NCBI RefSeq assembly: GCF_032452875.1
Contig: NC_083868.1
Location: 102,792,537-102,856,536 of the forward strand
Source: Bos javanicus
Taxonomy: Eukaryota > Chordata > Mammalia > Artiodactyla > Bovidae
Direction: 5' to 3'
DNA: 64,000 bases
In this document: piece after piece, positions 1 through 10,939 of the stretch
How the letters are laid out: each line of letters opens with the position of its first letter
How positions within the stretch are numbered: position 1 is the first letter of the stretch
The notes under the pieces: model-generated
The model's database searches: none
Told to the model about the DNA's origin: nothing
The model's input: only the letters and a program-made list of their open reading frames with translations
Made by a program: the position numbers and the translations under genes

Positions 1-1247
1 ATTTTCCTAAATAACAAGATTACTGTTTAGTAATTTATCTTTAAATTTTTCTCACGTTCTAGCATTTGCCCCTATCAGTCCCAGAAAAATAATATTTAGT
101 CTCTGAAATTTTCCTCTTTGGCCAATCTGATCAAAAAGCAATGATAATTTCAGCAAATCTGGATCTGTAATATTTTTCTTCAATGTTTTCCTTCCATAAA
201 ACATCAGTGTGGCTTTTAAAAGAGGAAAACCTGAAAAATTTCTAAGAGAAAAAGAGCATAAAGATGGTGTTTCATGTGCATCTATAAACTTTTGCTTAGG
301 GCTCTAGAAAGGTTACTATGGTTTCTCTACTATGAAAATTGTGATCCTAAGGGATTATGCCCATTAAATATCTGTAAATCCCCTATAAATATCATTAAAA
401 AACACCAAATAAATTTGTTGAACTATTTGAATTACAAATCAACAGTGAGGGGAAATCATTCTGAAATGTGCAGCTTGTGAATTCACTATTTGGGGCACTA
501 AATGAGGCTGATGATGTTAAGACTGTTCTTTTCCATTAGTCCTTCATGTTCCCCTCTTTAGCCTGTGCAGGTTGAAAGCTTGGACAACTTCACAGGTTGC
601 AAGAGTGAATCCTGGCAATGCTACAGCTGCATTCATCTCAATTTTGGTTTGGCAGCCATCAGACTTCAGGATCTTCTGTAGTTCCAGGGCCAGCAGTTCT
701 GGACCTCTCTGTGGCATGTGGATTGCTGGTTGTTCTTTCACATTTTAGTGGTTATTGTGGCCATATTATCTGAAGAAGCATTTCAAAACCAAGCATTATG
801 TCAGATATCTCCATAGGAACTACAAGCCTTCAAAATATGACTTTGTTAATTCTTCAAGTGCATCAAGAGCCAGCAAATGAAATCTTTTTAAAGTTTTCAA
901 CAGAAGTTAGGGAAAAAAGTCCATAATGGTTTTAATGGAAAATGATAATTTGACAGAAGATTGTTTAGTATGAGGATATGATCTACTTAAATACACATTT
1001 TTAAGCCTTTCCTCCAGGTTTGCCATGATAACATGCTACTTTGCTCCATAGATGTGCACTTTTCCAATATGACTTTCTTTACTGTTCATTTTTTATATAC
1101 TGTGAGTTAATCAAATCTATAAGTATTGTAAGTCTTAATATTAATGAAGTTAAAGTTTCTAGAATATGTCTTTATTAATCTCTTCATTCAGTTGGCCAGC
1201 AAATGTGATTCAAGCCCTTTTTATTTATTACCTTCTAGTTGGTCTCT
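1..1247. other. AT-rich unique DNA, no gene recognised
   Basis: No recognisable gene or repeat. A 65-codon open frame on the minus strand (544-741) starts at GTG right after an in-frame stop and resembles no family I know. The same stretch is a little richer in GC than its surroundings, so it might be a fragment of an old processed pseudogene, but I cannot name a parent. Confidence 0.5.
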
Positions 1248-1261
1248 CTGCTTCTAGTCTT

Positions 1262-1434
1262 GAAAGTGTAAAAGTATTAGTCGCTCAGTTTTGTCTGACT
1301 CTTTACAATCCCATAGACTGTAGCCTGCCAGGCTCCTCTATCTATGGGATACTCCAGGCAAGAATATTGGAGTGGATAGCCATTCCCTTCTCCAGGGGAT
1401 CTTCCCAACCCAGGGATCAAACTTGGGTCTACTG
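1262..1434 (-). mobile_element. Bov-tA-type SINE
   Basis: Reverse complement of the ruminant tRNA-Glu-derived SINE; the BovA body is clear (caggcaagaatattggagtg) and the tRNA-like head is cut short. It is flanked by near-identical 14 bp repeats, ctgcttctagtctt at 1248-1261 and ctgcctctagtctt at 1435-1448, read as the target duplication. Confidence 0.85.
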
Positions 1435-1448
1435 CTGCCTCTAGTCTT

Positions 1449-1767
1449 CAGTTCAGTTCAGTTCAGTCACTCAGTCATGTCTAACTCTTTGCAACCCCAT
1501 GAATCGCAGCATGCCAGGCCTTCCTGTCCATCACCAACTCTTGGAGTTCACTCAGACTCACATCCATCGAGTCAGTGATGCCATCCAGCCATCTCATCCT
1601 CTGTCATCCCCTTCTCCTCCTGCCCCCAATCCCTTCCAGCATCAGAGTCTTTTCCAATGTGTCAACTCTTTGCATGAGGTGGCCAAAGTACTGGAGTTTC
1701 AGCTTTAGCATCATTCCTTCCAAAGAGATCCCAGGGCTAATCTCCTTCAGAATGGACTGACTGGGAC
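1449..1767 (-). mobile_element. BovB (RTE) LINE, 3' end only
   Basis: Minus-strand BovB 3' terminus. It opens with the (TGAACT)n-type tail read as cagttcagttcag, then the 3' UTR and the last ORF2 codons. It abuts the target duplication of the preceding Bov-tA. Heavily 5'-truncated; only about 0.3 kb of a 3.2 kb element remains, with no catalytic region. Confidence 0.88.
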
Positions 1768-2208
1768 ACGCAAAATTTCTTCTGCAGTGATATCTCAAGG
1801 CAAAACTGATAAGGAATTACATACTTTAAATACTTCAATGCCTACTTGCTCTTTCCAAGATAAAATGTAAGATTTTCACCAGCTAGAGCTAGGTCCTTTA
1901 TGACCTAACGCGTATTCATCTTTCCTTCTAATTCTAACATCTTCTCCAAATGCACACCTACTCTAACAAAATGCTCTCAGTTTGTAAGAGGCTCCATTCC
2001 ACTTCTTGCCCTGATTCTATGATAGGATTTCACTCTGCTTACCATAGGTATTCCTGCCCCATTTTCTTCTATACTCGGATAACCTCTTACTGAATTGTCA
2101 TGATTCTTCTCATATGTTATCTCCAAGAGGTATTCCCTGACCCACTGAGGTATTCAATAGACACATTAGATTTGTACTTTTGTTTACCTAATGCAGTTTT
2201 GTTTAGGA
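1768..2208. other. unique DNA
   Basis: No gene or repeat recognised; mixed-composition sequence between the BovB tail and a DNA-transposon remnant. Confidence 0.4.
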
Positions 2209-2385
2209 CAGCAGTCCCCAACCTTTTTGGAACCAAGGACCAGTTTCATGGAAGACAATTTTCTCACAGGCTTGTGGGGGTTAGGGATAGTTTCAGGATG
2301 ATTCAAGTGCATTACATTTCCTGTGCATTTCATTTCTATTATTATTTTATCAACTCCTTCTCCAATCATCAGGCATTAGATATCA
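2209..2385. mobile_element. hAT (Charlie-type) DNA transposon remnant
   Basis: The terminal inverted repeat cagcagtccccaacctttt followed by 'gaccagtttcatggaagacaa' style sequence is characteristic of a widespread non-autonomous mammalian hAT element. The interior is deleted down to the 'catcaggcattagat' segment and the other end is missing. No transposase. I am sure of the superfamily type, not of the family name. Confidence 0.65.
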
Positions 2386-2763
2386 GAGGATGGGAACCCA
2401 TGGCTTAGCGGTTTTGGCTGTTTCTAATCATTGCAATCAAATTTATTTTTTTCTACATCTTCAAATCCATTGAAATCACTAGAAGGAGAGTTTGCTTTTT
2501 TTTCTCTCAAGATTTGTCTGAATTACACTTGTGAAAATACTTTGAAGATCTATTGATTCTATGCAAACAGAAGTCAACAGGTATAAACATCATTATTATT
2601 AGTATCAACATCATTATTGTCATTTTCAATATCGTTATCACCACCACCACTATCACCATCAAATATCGGTATGTAGTCATAAAAAGGTTAGCTAACCTAG
2701 ACTGGCCCTTTGTTGCTTGATGAGTTAAATGGAGGCAATACTAATTGGATTAGAAAGATTTTA
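2386..2763. other. unique DNA with an ATT/ACC-rich simple stretch
   Basis: Between 2590 and 2660 there is an impure trinucleotide-like run (catcattattattag, then caccaccaccactatcacc). Nothing else is recognised. Confidence 0.5.
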
Positions 2764-2935
2764 ATATACCCTGACACTGTTCTAATCAGTATACATGAAT
2801 TAATTCTCACATTAATGCTATTAAGTTGGTAATATTTTCTCCACTTTATAGATGAAGTATAGAGAGGTTAAGTAACTTGCTAAATGTCAAAAAAAAATGA
2901 GTAAATGTGAGCCAAGATAGAAGCAGGAAGTCTCT
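2764..2935 (-). repeat. MIR SINE, old
   Basis: Contains the MIR core in reverse complement (actttatagatgaag ... gagaggttaagtaacttgc), diverged as expected for this ancient tRNA-derived mammalian SINE. Confidence 0.6.
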
Positions 2936-3147
2936 TTAATATTATATCATCTTGACTTTTGAAATTATTTTTTTCTATAAGGAGAACATTCTGAGAATAT
3001 ATTCTGAAATTGTAAAACACACACAAAATAAATAATATTAATAAGAAATTTATTATTAAAAGAAAAAAACTATATTCTTTTCTAAAATTATCCTAAAAGT
3101 AAGCAGAATAAGCTGATGAGGCATTTGTTAATTCTTACAAGTTAGAA

Positions 3148-3361
3148 CTATTTTTTTTACTGGTGGCTCAATCAGTAAATAATCCATCTGCAATGCAGGA
3201 GATCCCAGTTTGATCCCTTAATCGAGAAGATCCCCAGGAGAAGGAAATGGCAACACACTCCAGTATTCTGGCCTGGAAAATCCCACTGACAGAGAAGCCT
3301 GGTGTGCTACAGTCCATGAGGTAGGAAGAGTCAGACATGACTTAGCGACTAAACCACTACC
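3148..3361 (+). mobile_element. Bov-tA SINE
   Basis: Complete tRNA-like head (ctggtggctcaatcag), the A/B-box-like part, then the BovA body ending in 'cttagcgactaaac'. Perfect 11 bp target duplications acaagttagaa lie at 3137-3147 and 3362-3372. Confidence 0.92.
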
Positions 3362-3405
3362 ACAAGTTAGAAGTGGAAATAACCTACTCTAGTAACCTTT
3401 GTTAT

Positions 3406-3620
3406 GGGGCTTCTCTATCTCTGCAGTAAAGAATTCACTTGTCAGTGTAGGAGATGCAAATTCGATCCCTGGGTTGGGAAGATCTCCTGGAGAAGGAAAT
3501 GGCAAGCCACTCCAGTATTCTTGCCTGGGAAATCTCCTGGACAGAAGAGGCTGGCAGGCTACAGTCCACAGGGTCAGAAAGAGTTGGACACACTTAGCGA
3601 CTAAACAACAACAATATTAC
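3406..3620 (+). mobile_element. Bov-tA SINE
   Basis: Second plus-strand Bov-tA only 45 bp downstream of the previous one, full-length with head, body and an (aac)n-like tail. Perfect 10 bp target duplications cctttgttat at 3396-3405 and 3621-3630 show a separate insertion rather than a tandem duplication. Confidence 0.92.
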
Positions 3621-3630
3621 CCTTTGTTAT

Positions 3631-5995
3631 ACCTGTAATAGTTAGGAACATATTTTTTGTTACACCTCATAATTTAGATGTGAGAATTTTGTTAATAAAC
3701 TGTATTTGTTTTCTTCTCTCAAAATAGAATTTTGGCCATCTAAGACAGTTCATTGGAGATATTCAGAGATATAACTTCAATGATCTTTTACAGGGTTTCA
3801 TGCTTTGAGTCCAGAATTGGACTAAATGATTTCTACTCTCTCTTCTGAATATAATATACTATGATTCTGCCACACTTCACTGCCTGCTTAAAGGATCTTC
3901 CTAAGAGAGCATCCCCTGGGCTTAAATGAGTATATGCTGTCAACAAGTTTCCTGTGATAGCACCCCAAAACCAGCTCCCAACCCCCACCTCCATATTAAC
4001 GTAGACTCAGTTCCTAAAGACTACCAGCATCCAATTCCAAAACCCACCAACTAGAAATTTATGCTGATGAAAAATTTATTCACTGAAAAGCCCTTTGAGA
4101 CTGGAAGATATCATCAGTAAATCATCTGATGTTACGCAAGGCAAAGCTTGCCAGGAAAGGACAGGATCTAAAATTAATTAGTGATTACACCTATGTTAAG
4201 AGCATAGTTTTCTTCCCAGCCCTAATAATACACTTAAAAGAGAAGAACAGAAGGAGAGAGAAAAGGAGGAAGAGAGAGCTTAACTTTAAAGCTTTGATTA
4301 ACTTTAAAACTTTAGCGTAGCAAACTAGCCAACCTGGAAATTTTGCATTCCCTTTGCAATTCGATCACCTTAAAAGTGCTGAGGGCTAGATTTCTTAAAA
4401 CTATTTTAGACACATCTGTCTGACTCAGACTTAGCGGGTATTTGAGATCCATCGATCATGTACAATAAAACTTCCTTTTACTTTTTAATTTCTGGAAGGC
4501 TTCCATATTTAGTGTCAAATCAGCAAAGTTGTTTTCTCAGGTCCTAGACAAGCAAGTTACTCAGAAATGCAGATGAAGTATTTGGACATACCCTAATGTA
4601 GCCTTGATAGTTTGGCTACTTGCAACTATCCTGCCCATGAAAATGTTAGAGCAGGTTCCTGATGCTGAGCCATTCTGCAATGGAAGTGTGATGATGGCAG
4701 TCATGTGCAGTGGTAGCCTAGAGAAGTATTGAATGGAACACTAATAGCCAAAGTATGTATTTTTCTGGTTTCACTAAGATGTTTATATTGTGATGTGTGG
4801 TTCTTGGATTCAAACTTGAAACTGTAGGCTTCCATTCACTGTCATGACTGCCTCAGTCTCAGAAAGCTTTTTAATATTCATTTTGTTATTTATCATCTTA
4901 TTTTGTTACAAATAGATATGTACATCTCTTATACACACCAGCAATTCATGCTTACATAATTCTCCTCCTGTTCATTCCCTCAATATTTTCAACCTCAAGA
5001 AACAAACAGAAGCACAGGAAAGGTATTCTATCAGCACTTGAACTGTAGCTCATCACCATCATGGACAACTGTCCCTGATCAATTTTCAATAGAAGAATGA
5101 CTTAAAGTTTCATGGTAAACAATGGCAATACTCACTGAATCAATCATTTGCAATTTTTCTCTTTGACAATGTTTATGTCAAAAAAAAAAATGTTGAAGAG
5201 CAATACTATATGAATATAGACCTAAGATGAATTTGTGAGAAAAAAGAAAGTTTAAAGGTGTTAAAAAGCAATGTTCTCATTGCCAGAATTTTCATATTCT
5301 GGAATTAAAAGCCTAAACATAAAATAGAATGTCATATTTCAAGATGCCTCTTCATCTGCACTGTTTGTGTCATGTGTGTTTGTTTATTGAAAACATAGTA
5401 TATTTTAAAAGCATAAAAGGGCATTGCAGTGCTAGTGAATTATTAGCCATCATAGGGTCTACAATAATAGGGCTAATTATTGGATCATGCAAAAAAAAAA
5501 AAAAAAAAGTCACTTACAAAGTACTCCCCCACAGACTCTATTGTTTGGATAGGTTAACTTCTAGTATTTTCTGAGACTGGAACATATCCAAGCTCTTTAG
5601 AGCTGAGAGTAAGGGATGTGATACCCATCAAATAGGCATCCATTGAGCATTTTGTTGAACCAGACTTTTTGTTGCTCTTGGAACTAATTCTGTGCTCCCT
5701 GGAGTCCTGATAACTTAAATTCCCAATGTAGCTCCATATTTTGAAACTTATCCTTGCTAAACACATTTTAGAATGCCTCTGCCCCACCCCATTAAATCTA
5801 TCCATCCTCTCACCCTCGGTGAGTGCCCTTTTCTGTACAAACTCTCTGCTTTCTCAGCCCAGTTCCTAAGACCAAACTTGGGAACTTAATTTCAGGGTAC
5901 TCCATGCACCAGAGGTCAAAATTTTATGTCATATAGAACCCAAGATAGTCAACATTCTCTCTGGATAGGTGGAATTGGGAAATTGAGGGACTTTT
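3631..5995. other. unique AT-rich DNA
   Basis: No gene recognised. Open frames of 60-83 codons here lack family resemblance. Poly(A) tracts occur near 5180-5190 and 5490-5509, the latter with no obvious retroposon in front of it. Confidence 0.45.
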
Positions 5996-6023
5996 GCTAA
6001 AAGAGCTGTGAGCAGCTAAGCTG

Positions 6024-6273
6024 CAAGAAGGTGGCTCAGTTGTAAAGAATCCATCTGCAATGCAGGAGACTTGCAAGACACTTGGGTTTAATCCCTGGGT
6101 TGGGAAGATCCCCTGGAGTAGGAAATGGCTACACACTCCAGTATTCTTGCCTGGGAACTCCCATGGACAGAGGAACCTGGAGAGCTACTGTCCATGAAAC
6201 CTGGAGGGCTGCAGTCCATGGGGTCACAAAGAGTTGGGCACACTAAACGACTAAATAACAAAACAGAAAAATT
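6024..6273 (+). mobile_element. Bov-tA SINE with unusually long flanking repeat
   Basis: Plus-strand Bov-tA. The segment 'ctggagagctactgtccatgaa' is repeated once inside the body, so the element is longer than usual. The flanks, 5996-6023 and 6274-6301, match over 28 bp with about three mismatches, much longer than the 9-14 bp seen for other SINEs in this window. Confidence 0.88.
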
Positions 6274-6301
6274 GCTACAAGAGCTGTGAACAGCTGAGCT
6301 G

Positions 6302-7084
6302 AGTCATTAGACAGAGTCCAGAGCTAAGGAAACCACCTCAAGCTTTCACCAGAGGAAGCTGCTTGCAGGGAGGAAACTGGAAAATATTTAACATGTTTCT
6401 GGCTTCATGTCTGGCGTTCACTGAATATTTGTAGATTAATTGTTCATTAATAAGAAGTAAATAGTCAAATACCATTGAACTCCTCCATTGCAACTATTAG
6501 TTTAAGCCAGAAGGAGGGGGTAGGCATTAACATACAAATTCTCTAATTACCTCAAGAAATCACTACTAGAGTATGACACCTCTTTCCCAACATCATCCCT
6601 AAGATAGATGGTTTTGGAAACACAGCAGAAGATAGGGTATTTAAGACAGAGAGAGATGAAGTAATTTTCTTGCATCACTATTTCTACCACAAAGAGACTA
6701 GCAAGCAAGCCTGTGGCTCTCTGACTGAGAAGTCATCCAGGCCTAGACTTAGAGGAAGGTAGAGGAAAAGGAAAAGCTTATAATATGCTTTCTGCTCTGA
6801 TCACCACATCAGTATAAATAAGTTTCTTTATTAAGAGTATGTATATTAATAATGTTTGCTTGAAGTCAGTCCATGCAAGTTAGGAAGAAATTTAGAAACT
6901 GATGAGGGTGGACCTTCTAGCCTGTGTCATCAATGTCACAGGAGAAAAAACAAAAAAGGAATAACTTCATGTAACAGCTCACCAGGTATATCCTCTCTCC
7001 TCTGGGGAGGTATGCTGGATGTATAATAAATGCTATATGTTAATAATGATTTCAGCTGAGAGTAGACCAATGCAATGCACAATC
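6302..7084. other. unique DNA
   Basis: No gene or confidently recognised repeat. Confidence 0.4.
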
Positions 7085-7256
7085 AATCTGAAGTCAGAGG
7101 TCTAGATTCCCATCCCACGTTGCCATTGAGGAAGCTGAGAAAGCATTGATTTAGAAAAGTTGATTATCCTCAGAATCTCATTTTCTCTTTCTTAAAGAGA
7201 TGATACATATTCTTGGCTGGGTTACTGCAAGAATTAAAATAGGAAATGTTTCTGGC
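7085..7256 (+). repeat. MIR SINE, old
   Basis: Degenerate MIR: the 'cagaatctcattttctc' part corresponds to the 'cctcagtttcctcatct' core, followed by the expected downstream 'gttactgcaagaattaaa'. Confidence 0.5.
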
Positions 7257-7257
7257 C

Positions 7258-7395
7258 AGCATTATCACCACTTCTAATACTATACCTCTGCTTGACTCCA
7301 AGGTCCCTGAAGATAGAACATATTCCTTGTTTCCCTTTGTATTTGCAGCATTTCACCAAGACCTAGAACCAAGTGGAAGCTGCTAATTATTTTTA
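7258..7395 (+). repeat. direct repeat copy 1 (possible L2 3' end)
   Basis: About 140 bp repeated at 7771-7904 at roughly 80-85% identity by eye (shared gcttgactccaa, ttgtatttgcagcat, tgctaattatt). The 'aagatag ... cttgtttccctttgtatttgcagca' part resembles the end of an L2 LINE. A local duplication with two SINEs between the copies fits best. Confidence 0.7.
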
Positions 7396-7397
7396 TT

Positions 7398-7615
7398 AAT
7401 AGAATTGATATTCAATCATGTCCAACTCTTTGCATCCCCAAGGGCTATAGCCCTTCAGGCTCCTAAGTCCATGGAATTTTCTAGGTAAGATTACTGGAGT
7501 GGATTGCCATTTCTTTCTCCAGGGGATCTTCCCAACCCAGGGATTGAACTGGTGTCTCTTGTGTCTCTTGCATCAGCAGGCAGGTTCTTTACCAACTGAG
7601 CCATTGGGGAAGCCT
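7398..7615 (-). mobile_element. Bov-tA SINE
   Basis: Reverse complement of Bov-tA with body (ccagggattgaact) and tRNA-like head (ctttaccaactgagcca). A short internal duplication, gtgtctcttgtgtctcttg, lies near 7552-7570. Confidence 0.88.
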
Positions 7616-7628
7616 CAAAAATATGCTA

Positions 7629-7770
7629 TTATTTACTTATTTGGCCACTCAAGGGATATTTTAATTGCAGCATGTGGGATCTAGTTCCCAGACCAGGTAT
7701 CGAACCCAGGCCCCATGCTTTGGGGGTACCCCATGCAGCATCTAAGCCACTGGGCCACTAGGGAAATCCC
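7629..7770 (-). mobile_element. CHR-type tRNA-derived SINE
   Basis: Reverse complement of the cetartiodactyl CHR SINE: 'ggccactagggaaatccc' is the head, and 'gggatctagttcccagacc' the body, with a tail rich in attt. The mutated head is unlikely to be transcribed. Confidence 0.8.
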
Positions 7771-7904
7771 AATATTATCATCACTTCTGATACTATTCCT
7801 CGGCTTGACTCCAAACTCCTTGAAGATAGGGCACATACTTTGTTGCTCTTTGTATTTGCAGCATCTCACCAAGGCCTGAAACCAAGTAAATACTGCTAAT
7901 TATT
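7771..7904 (+). repeat. direct repeat copy 2
   Basis: Second copy of the 7258-7395 sequence in the same orientation. It begins immediately after the CHR SINE, so the SINE lies at the junction between the duplicated segments. Confidence 0.7.
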
Positions 7905-8396
7905 TGCTGCTCTTAATTGAATCGCCCCAGATAAAACTAGGACTTAATGTCAGTGAAGTGAAAGTAATAGGCCAGATGGGGAATGTCTGTGGGACTAGGA
8001 GTGTTAGGGGAATACACAGAGCAGGAGGCAATTACAGGAAATTCACATACACACACAGGGCATGCTATCTACAGGAAACCATTCACAGAAAATGGAAGTA
8101 ATAAACATACATGAATCAGTGAGGACCAGAAAGGGAACACTAGTAAATGTGTTACAACAGGCTAGAAAAACCTGCTCTCTGACAGCTGTCAGCATGGGAC
8201 ACATAAGCAAGTAGTGACAGAAGCAGGGAAATCTTTAAGAAGTTAGGGTAGAGTTCCCAGATAAAATATAAGACATACAGTTAAATTTGAATTTCAACCA
8301 ATGACAAATAATTATTTTAGATTAAGAATGTTTTATGTCATACATTATCTCTCTGTATTCTTGAAACAATCTTGCCAAGCATGGGTAACTACAATC
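7905..8396. other. unique DNA
   Basis: No gene or repeat recognised. Confidence 0.4.
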
Positions 8397-8527
8397 TTTT
8401 TATTTATGTATGTATTTATTTATTTTCCTTTGCAGGAACTTGCAGGATCTCAGCTCCCTGACCAAGAATCCAGGTCAAGGAAATGAAAGCCCAGAATCCT
8501 AACCATGTGTCCACCAAGGAACGCCCC
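8397..8527 (-). mobile_element. CHR-type SINE, degenerate
   Basis: The tail (tttatttatgtatgtatttattt) and body (gcaggatctcagctccctga ... cagaatcctaaccatg) are a diverged reverse-complement CHR SINE. Confidence 0.7.
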
Positions 8528-8784
8528 AACTACAATCTCTTTTAGGAGGCAGTTGAGATTCTGAGGAAATTCCTATGTAATTTGGGGGGCATACTTACAC
8601 TAAGAAATAAAAAAAAAAAAAAGCTATTTTTTATTCCAACAGCTGAAATTCAAATTTAGCTAGAGTCCTATAATTTTTTGCTCATCTGGTTACTTCAAGT
8701 TAGTGTGTAAAGATTAGGATGTAAGGATAAAGCAGGGCCCACATGTGGCAGAAAACTAGATTCCTAGACAATAGAAGTAAGCCT

Positions 8785-8883
8785 ATCCCTTCTACAGGAG
8801 ATCTTCCCAAACCAGGGATCAAACTAGGGTCTCCTGCATTGCAAGTGGATTCTTTACCAGCTGACCTACCAGGGAAAACCAAA
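8785..8883 (-). mobile_element. Bov-tA SINE, head half only
   Basis: Contains only the tRNA-like head and the start of the body in reverse complement (ggagatcttcccaaaccag ... ttctttaccagctgacctac). The 3' BovA part is missing. Confidence 0.78.
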
Positions 8884-9055
8884 AGTAAGACAAGCAAATG
8901 ACCATGACAGAGGCCAAGATGCTGGAATTCATGCCTAGTCCAAAAACAGAAGCAAGCAAACAAAAGCTGAGTGACTATCCAGGAAATCTAGGTAAGCAAT
9001 CTCTTCTCAGAGTTTCCCGTAAGTGAAGGCTGTCTCTGGTGGCTGAATTTGAGCA

Positions 9056-9864
9056 ACTCGCCAACCTAGATAGCATATTCAAAAGCAGAGACATTACTTT
9101 GCCAACAAAGTCCATCTAGTCAAGGCTATGGTTTTTCCAGTGGTCTTGTATGGATGTGGGAGAAGGCAATGGCAACCCACCCCAGTACTCTTGCCTGGCA
9201 AATCCCCTGGATGGAGGAGTCTGGTAGGCTGCAGTCCACGGAGTCGCTAGGAGTCTATCACAACTGAGTGACTTCACTTTCACTTTCATGCATTGAAGAA
9301 GGAAATGGCAACCCACTCCAGTGTTCTTGCCTGGAGAATCCCAAGGACAGTCTGGTGGGCTACTGTCTATGGGGTTGGACAGAGTCAGACACTACTGAAG
9401 GGACTTAGCAGCAACAGCAGCAGCAGCAGCATGTATGGATGTGAGAGTTGAACTGTGAAGAAAGCTGAGTGCCGAAGAATTGATGCTTTTGAACTGTGGT
9501 GTTGGAGAAGACTCTTGAGAGTGCCTTGGACTGCAAGGAGATCCAACAAGTCCATTCTAAAGGAGATCAGTCTTGGGTATTCTTTGGAAGGACTGCTGCT
9601 AAAGCTGAAACTCCAGTACTTTGGCCACCTCATGTGAAGAGTTGACTAATTGGAAAAGATTCTGATGCTGGGAGGGATTGGGGGCAGGAGGAGAAGGGGA
9701 CGACAGAGGATGAGATGGCTGGATGGCATCACCGACTCGATGGACGTGAGTTTGAGTGAACTCTGGGAGTTGGTGATGGACAGGGAGGCCTGGCATGCTG
9801 CAATTCGTGGGGTCGCAAAGAGTTGGACACGACTGAGCGACTGAACTGAACTGAACTGAACTGA
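9056..9864 (+). mobile_element. BovB LINE 3' part, interrupted by Bov-A2
   Basis: Plus-strand BovB in two pieces, 9056-9158 and 9432-9864, continuous in ORF2 sequence across the gap. It ends in the (ctgaa)n-type tail at 9841-9864. It encodes only the C-terminal part of ORF2 downstream of the reverse-transcriptase core, with a codon-level break at the insertion. Confidence 0.92.
9159..9431 (+). mobile_element. Bov-A2 SINE nested in BovB
   Basis: Dimeric BovA element: first unit (agaaggcaatggcaaccca), linker 'cttcactttcactttcatgcatt', second unit, and the (cag)n tail at 9415-9430. Perfect 12 bp target duplications tgtatggatgtg, taken from BovB, lie at 9147-9158 and 9432-9443. It has no tRNA head, so it depends on other machinery to move. 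Confidence 0.95.
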
Positions 9865-9947
9865 GGAGATAGTGAAGGACATGGAAGTCTGGTGTGCTGC
9901 AGCGCAGGAGGTTTCAGAGTCACACACAACTGAGTGACTGAACAGCA
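9865..9947 (+). mobile_element. BovA/BovB 3'-end fragment
   Basis: Reads 'gtgaaggacatggaagtc ... cacaactgagtgactgaacag', the shared 3' end of BovB and BovA SINEs, directly after the BovB tail. Probably a separate short insertion or a tail duplication. Confidence 0.6.
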
Positions 9948-10931
9948 ACAACTACTGGCTGAGCACATCTTGCCTTCAAAACTCCAGGATTTCTTTCTTT
10001 TCCTCTATGTAAGAACCAGATTAGCACTGATGTCTAGGTTAAAGAGAAACCTGAGACTGCAGAAAAGGGAGGGAACAGGACCAGGAATCCAAGCAGGTTT
10101 TCACTTTTTATATTTTGTGTTTCATATTGTATTTTATTTTGTAAGCTGCCTCAAATCCCTTTAGGACATAAGCTCAGGTAAATCCTAAAAGAATGAATAA
10201 ATAAGCAGAACCCTAAATAAATAAGTGGAACCCTGACTAGCCCAAGGCAATTATAGGAAAACTAAGATAAGGAGCCCAGCCACAATCTAAGAAGCAGCTT
10301 GCTTTTCTTGGTATTTCAGTTAGCAGCCTATAGTCCCTCTGCCACTTTACATTAACTCCTTAATTTCCTTGGCAAATTAAATTTGCAGCTTCTTTTTGAG
10401 GTTTCATTAGACTCTGGGGAATAGGCATTCCAAAGACTAGCTAGAATTACTGTAAATAAATTAAATTTTGGCAAAGATATTAATTGAAACTACTTTTTTT
10501 TGAAGCTGTTTTTAAGTCTGGCAGTTTTTATTACATAAACCTTATTCTGCTTAGCTTTTTACCACTATAAATGCTTGTCCATACAGGATCATTTGATTGA
10601 ATTTCTCAACATTTCCTGTGAGTAGAATAGAGGAATCACTTTAATGGAATATTTTTAAATAATAGCATTACTTTGTAAGGTTCAGGACCTTTTATAAGAT
10701 GTTCAAAGAAAATGCTATTATCCACTCCCTACATTTAGTGTTATATAGGAAAGGCTTGTAGTAACTGCTACTCTGCTTATTTAAATGCCATGTAGTGAAA
10801 AGCTTGACTGAATTGTCTGTTATTACTCCCAACAGCTACACATTGGATTTGTTGCCCCTAAAGCAAAATCTTTTACCTATAATACTTTTTTATGACCTTC
10901 ATTATGCAATAAAACATTTATACATTTTTTT
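9948..10931. other. unique AT-rich DNA
   Basis: No gene or repeat recognised. Confidence 0.4.
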
Positions 10932-10939
10932 TCTGTTGT

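Noticed and set aside
3148..3220. tRNA gene in the SINE head
   Set aside because: Bov-tA and CHR heads are tRNA-derived but lack a full cloverleaf and are diverged; they are parts of retroposons.
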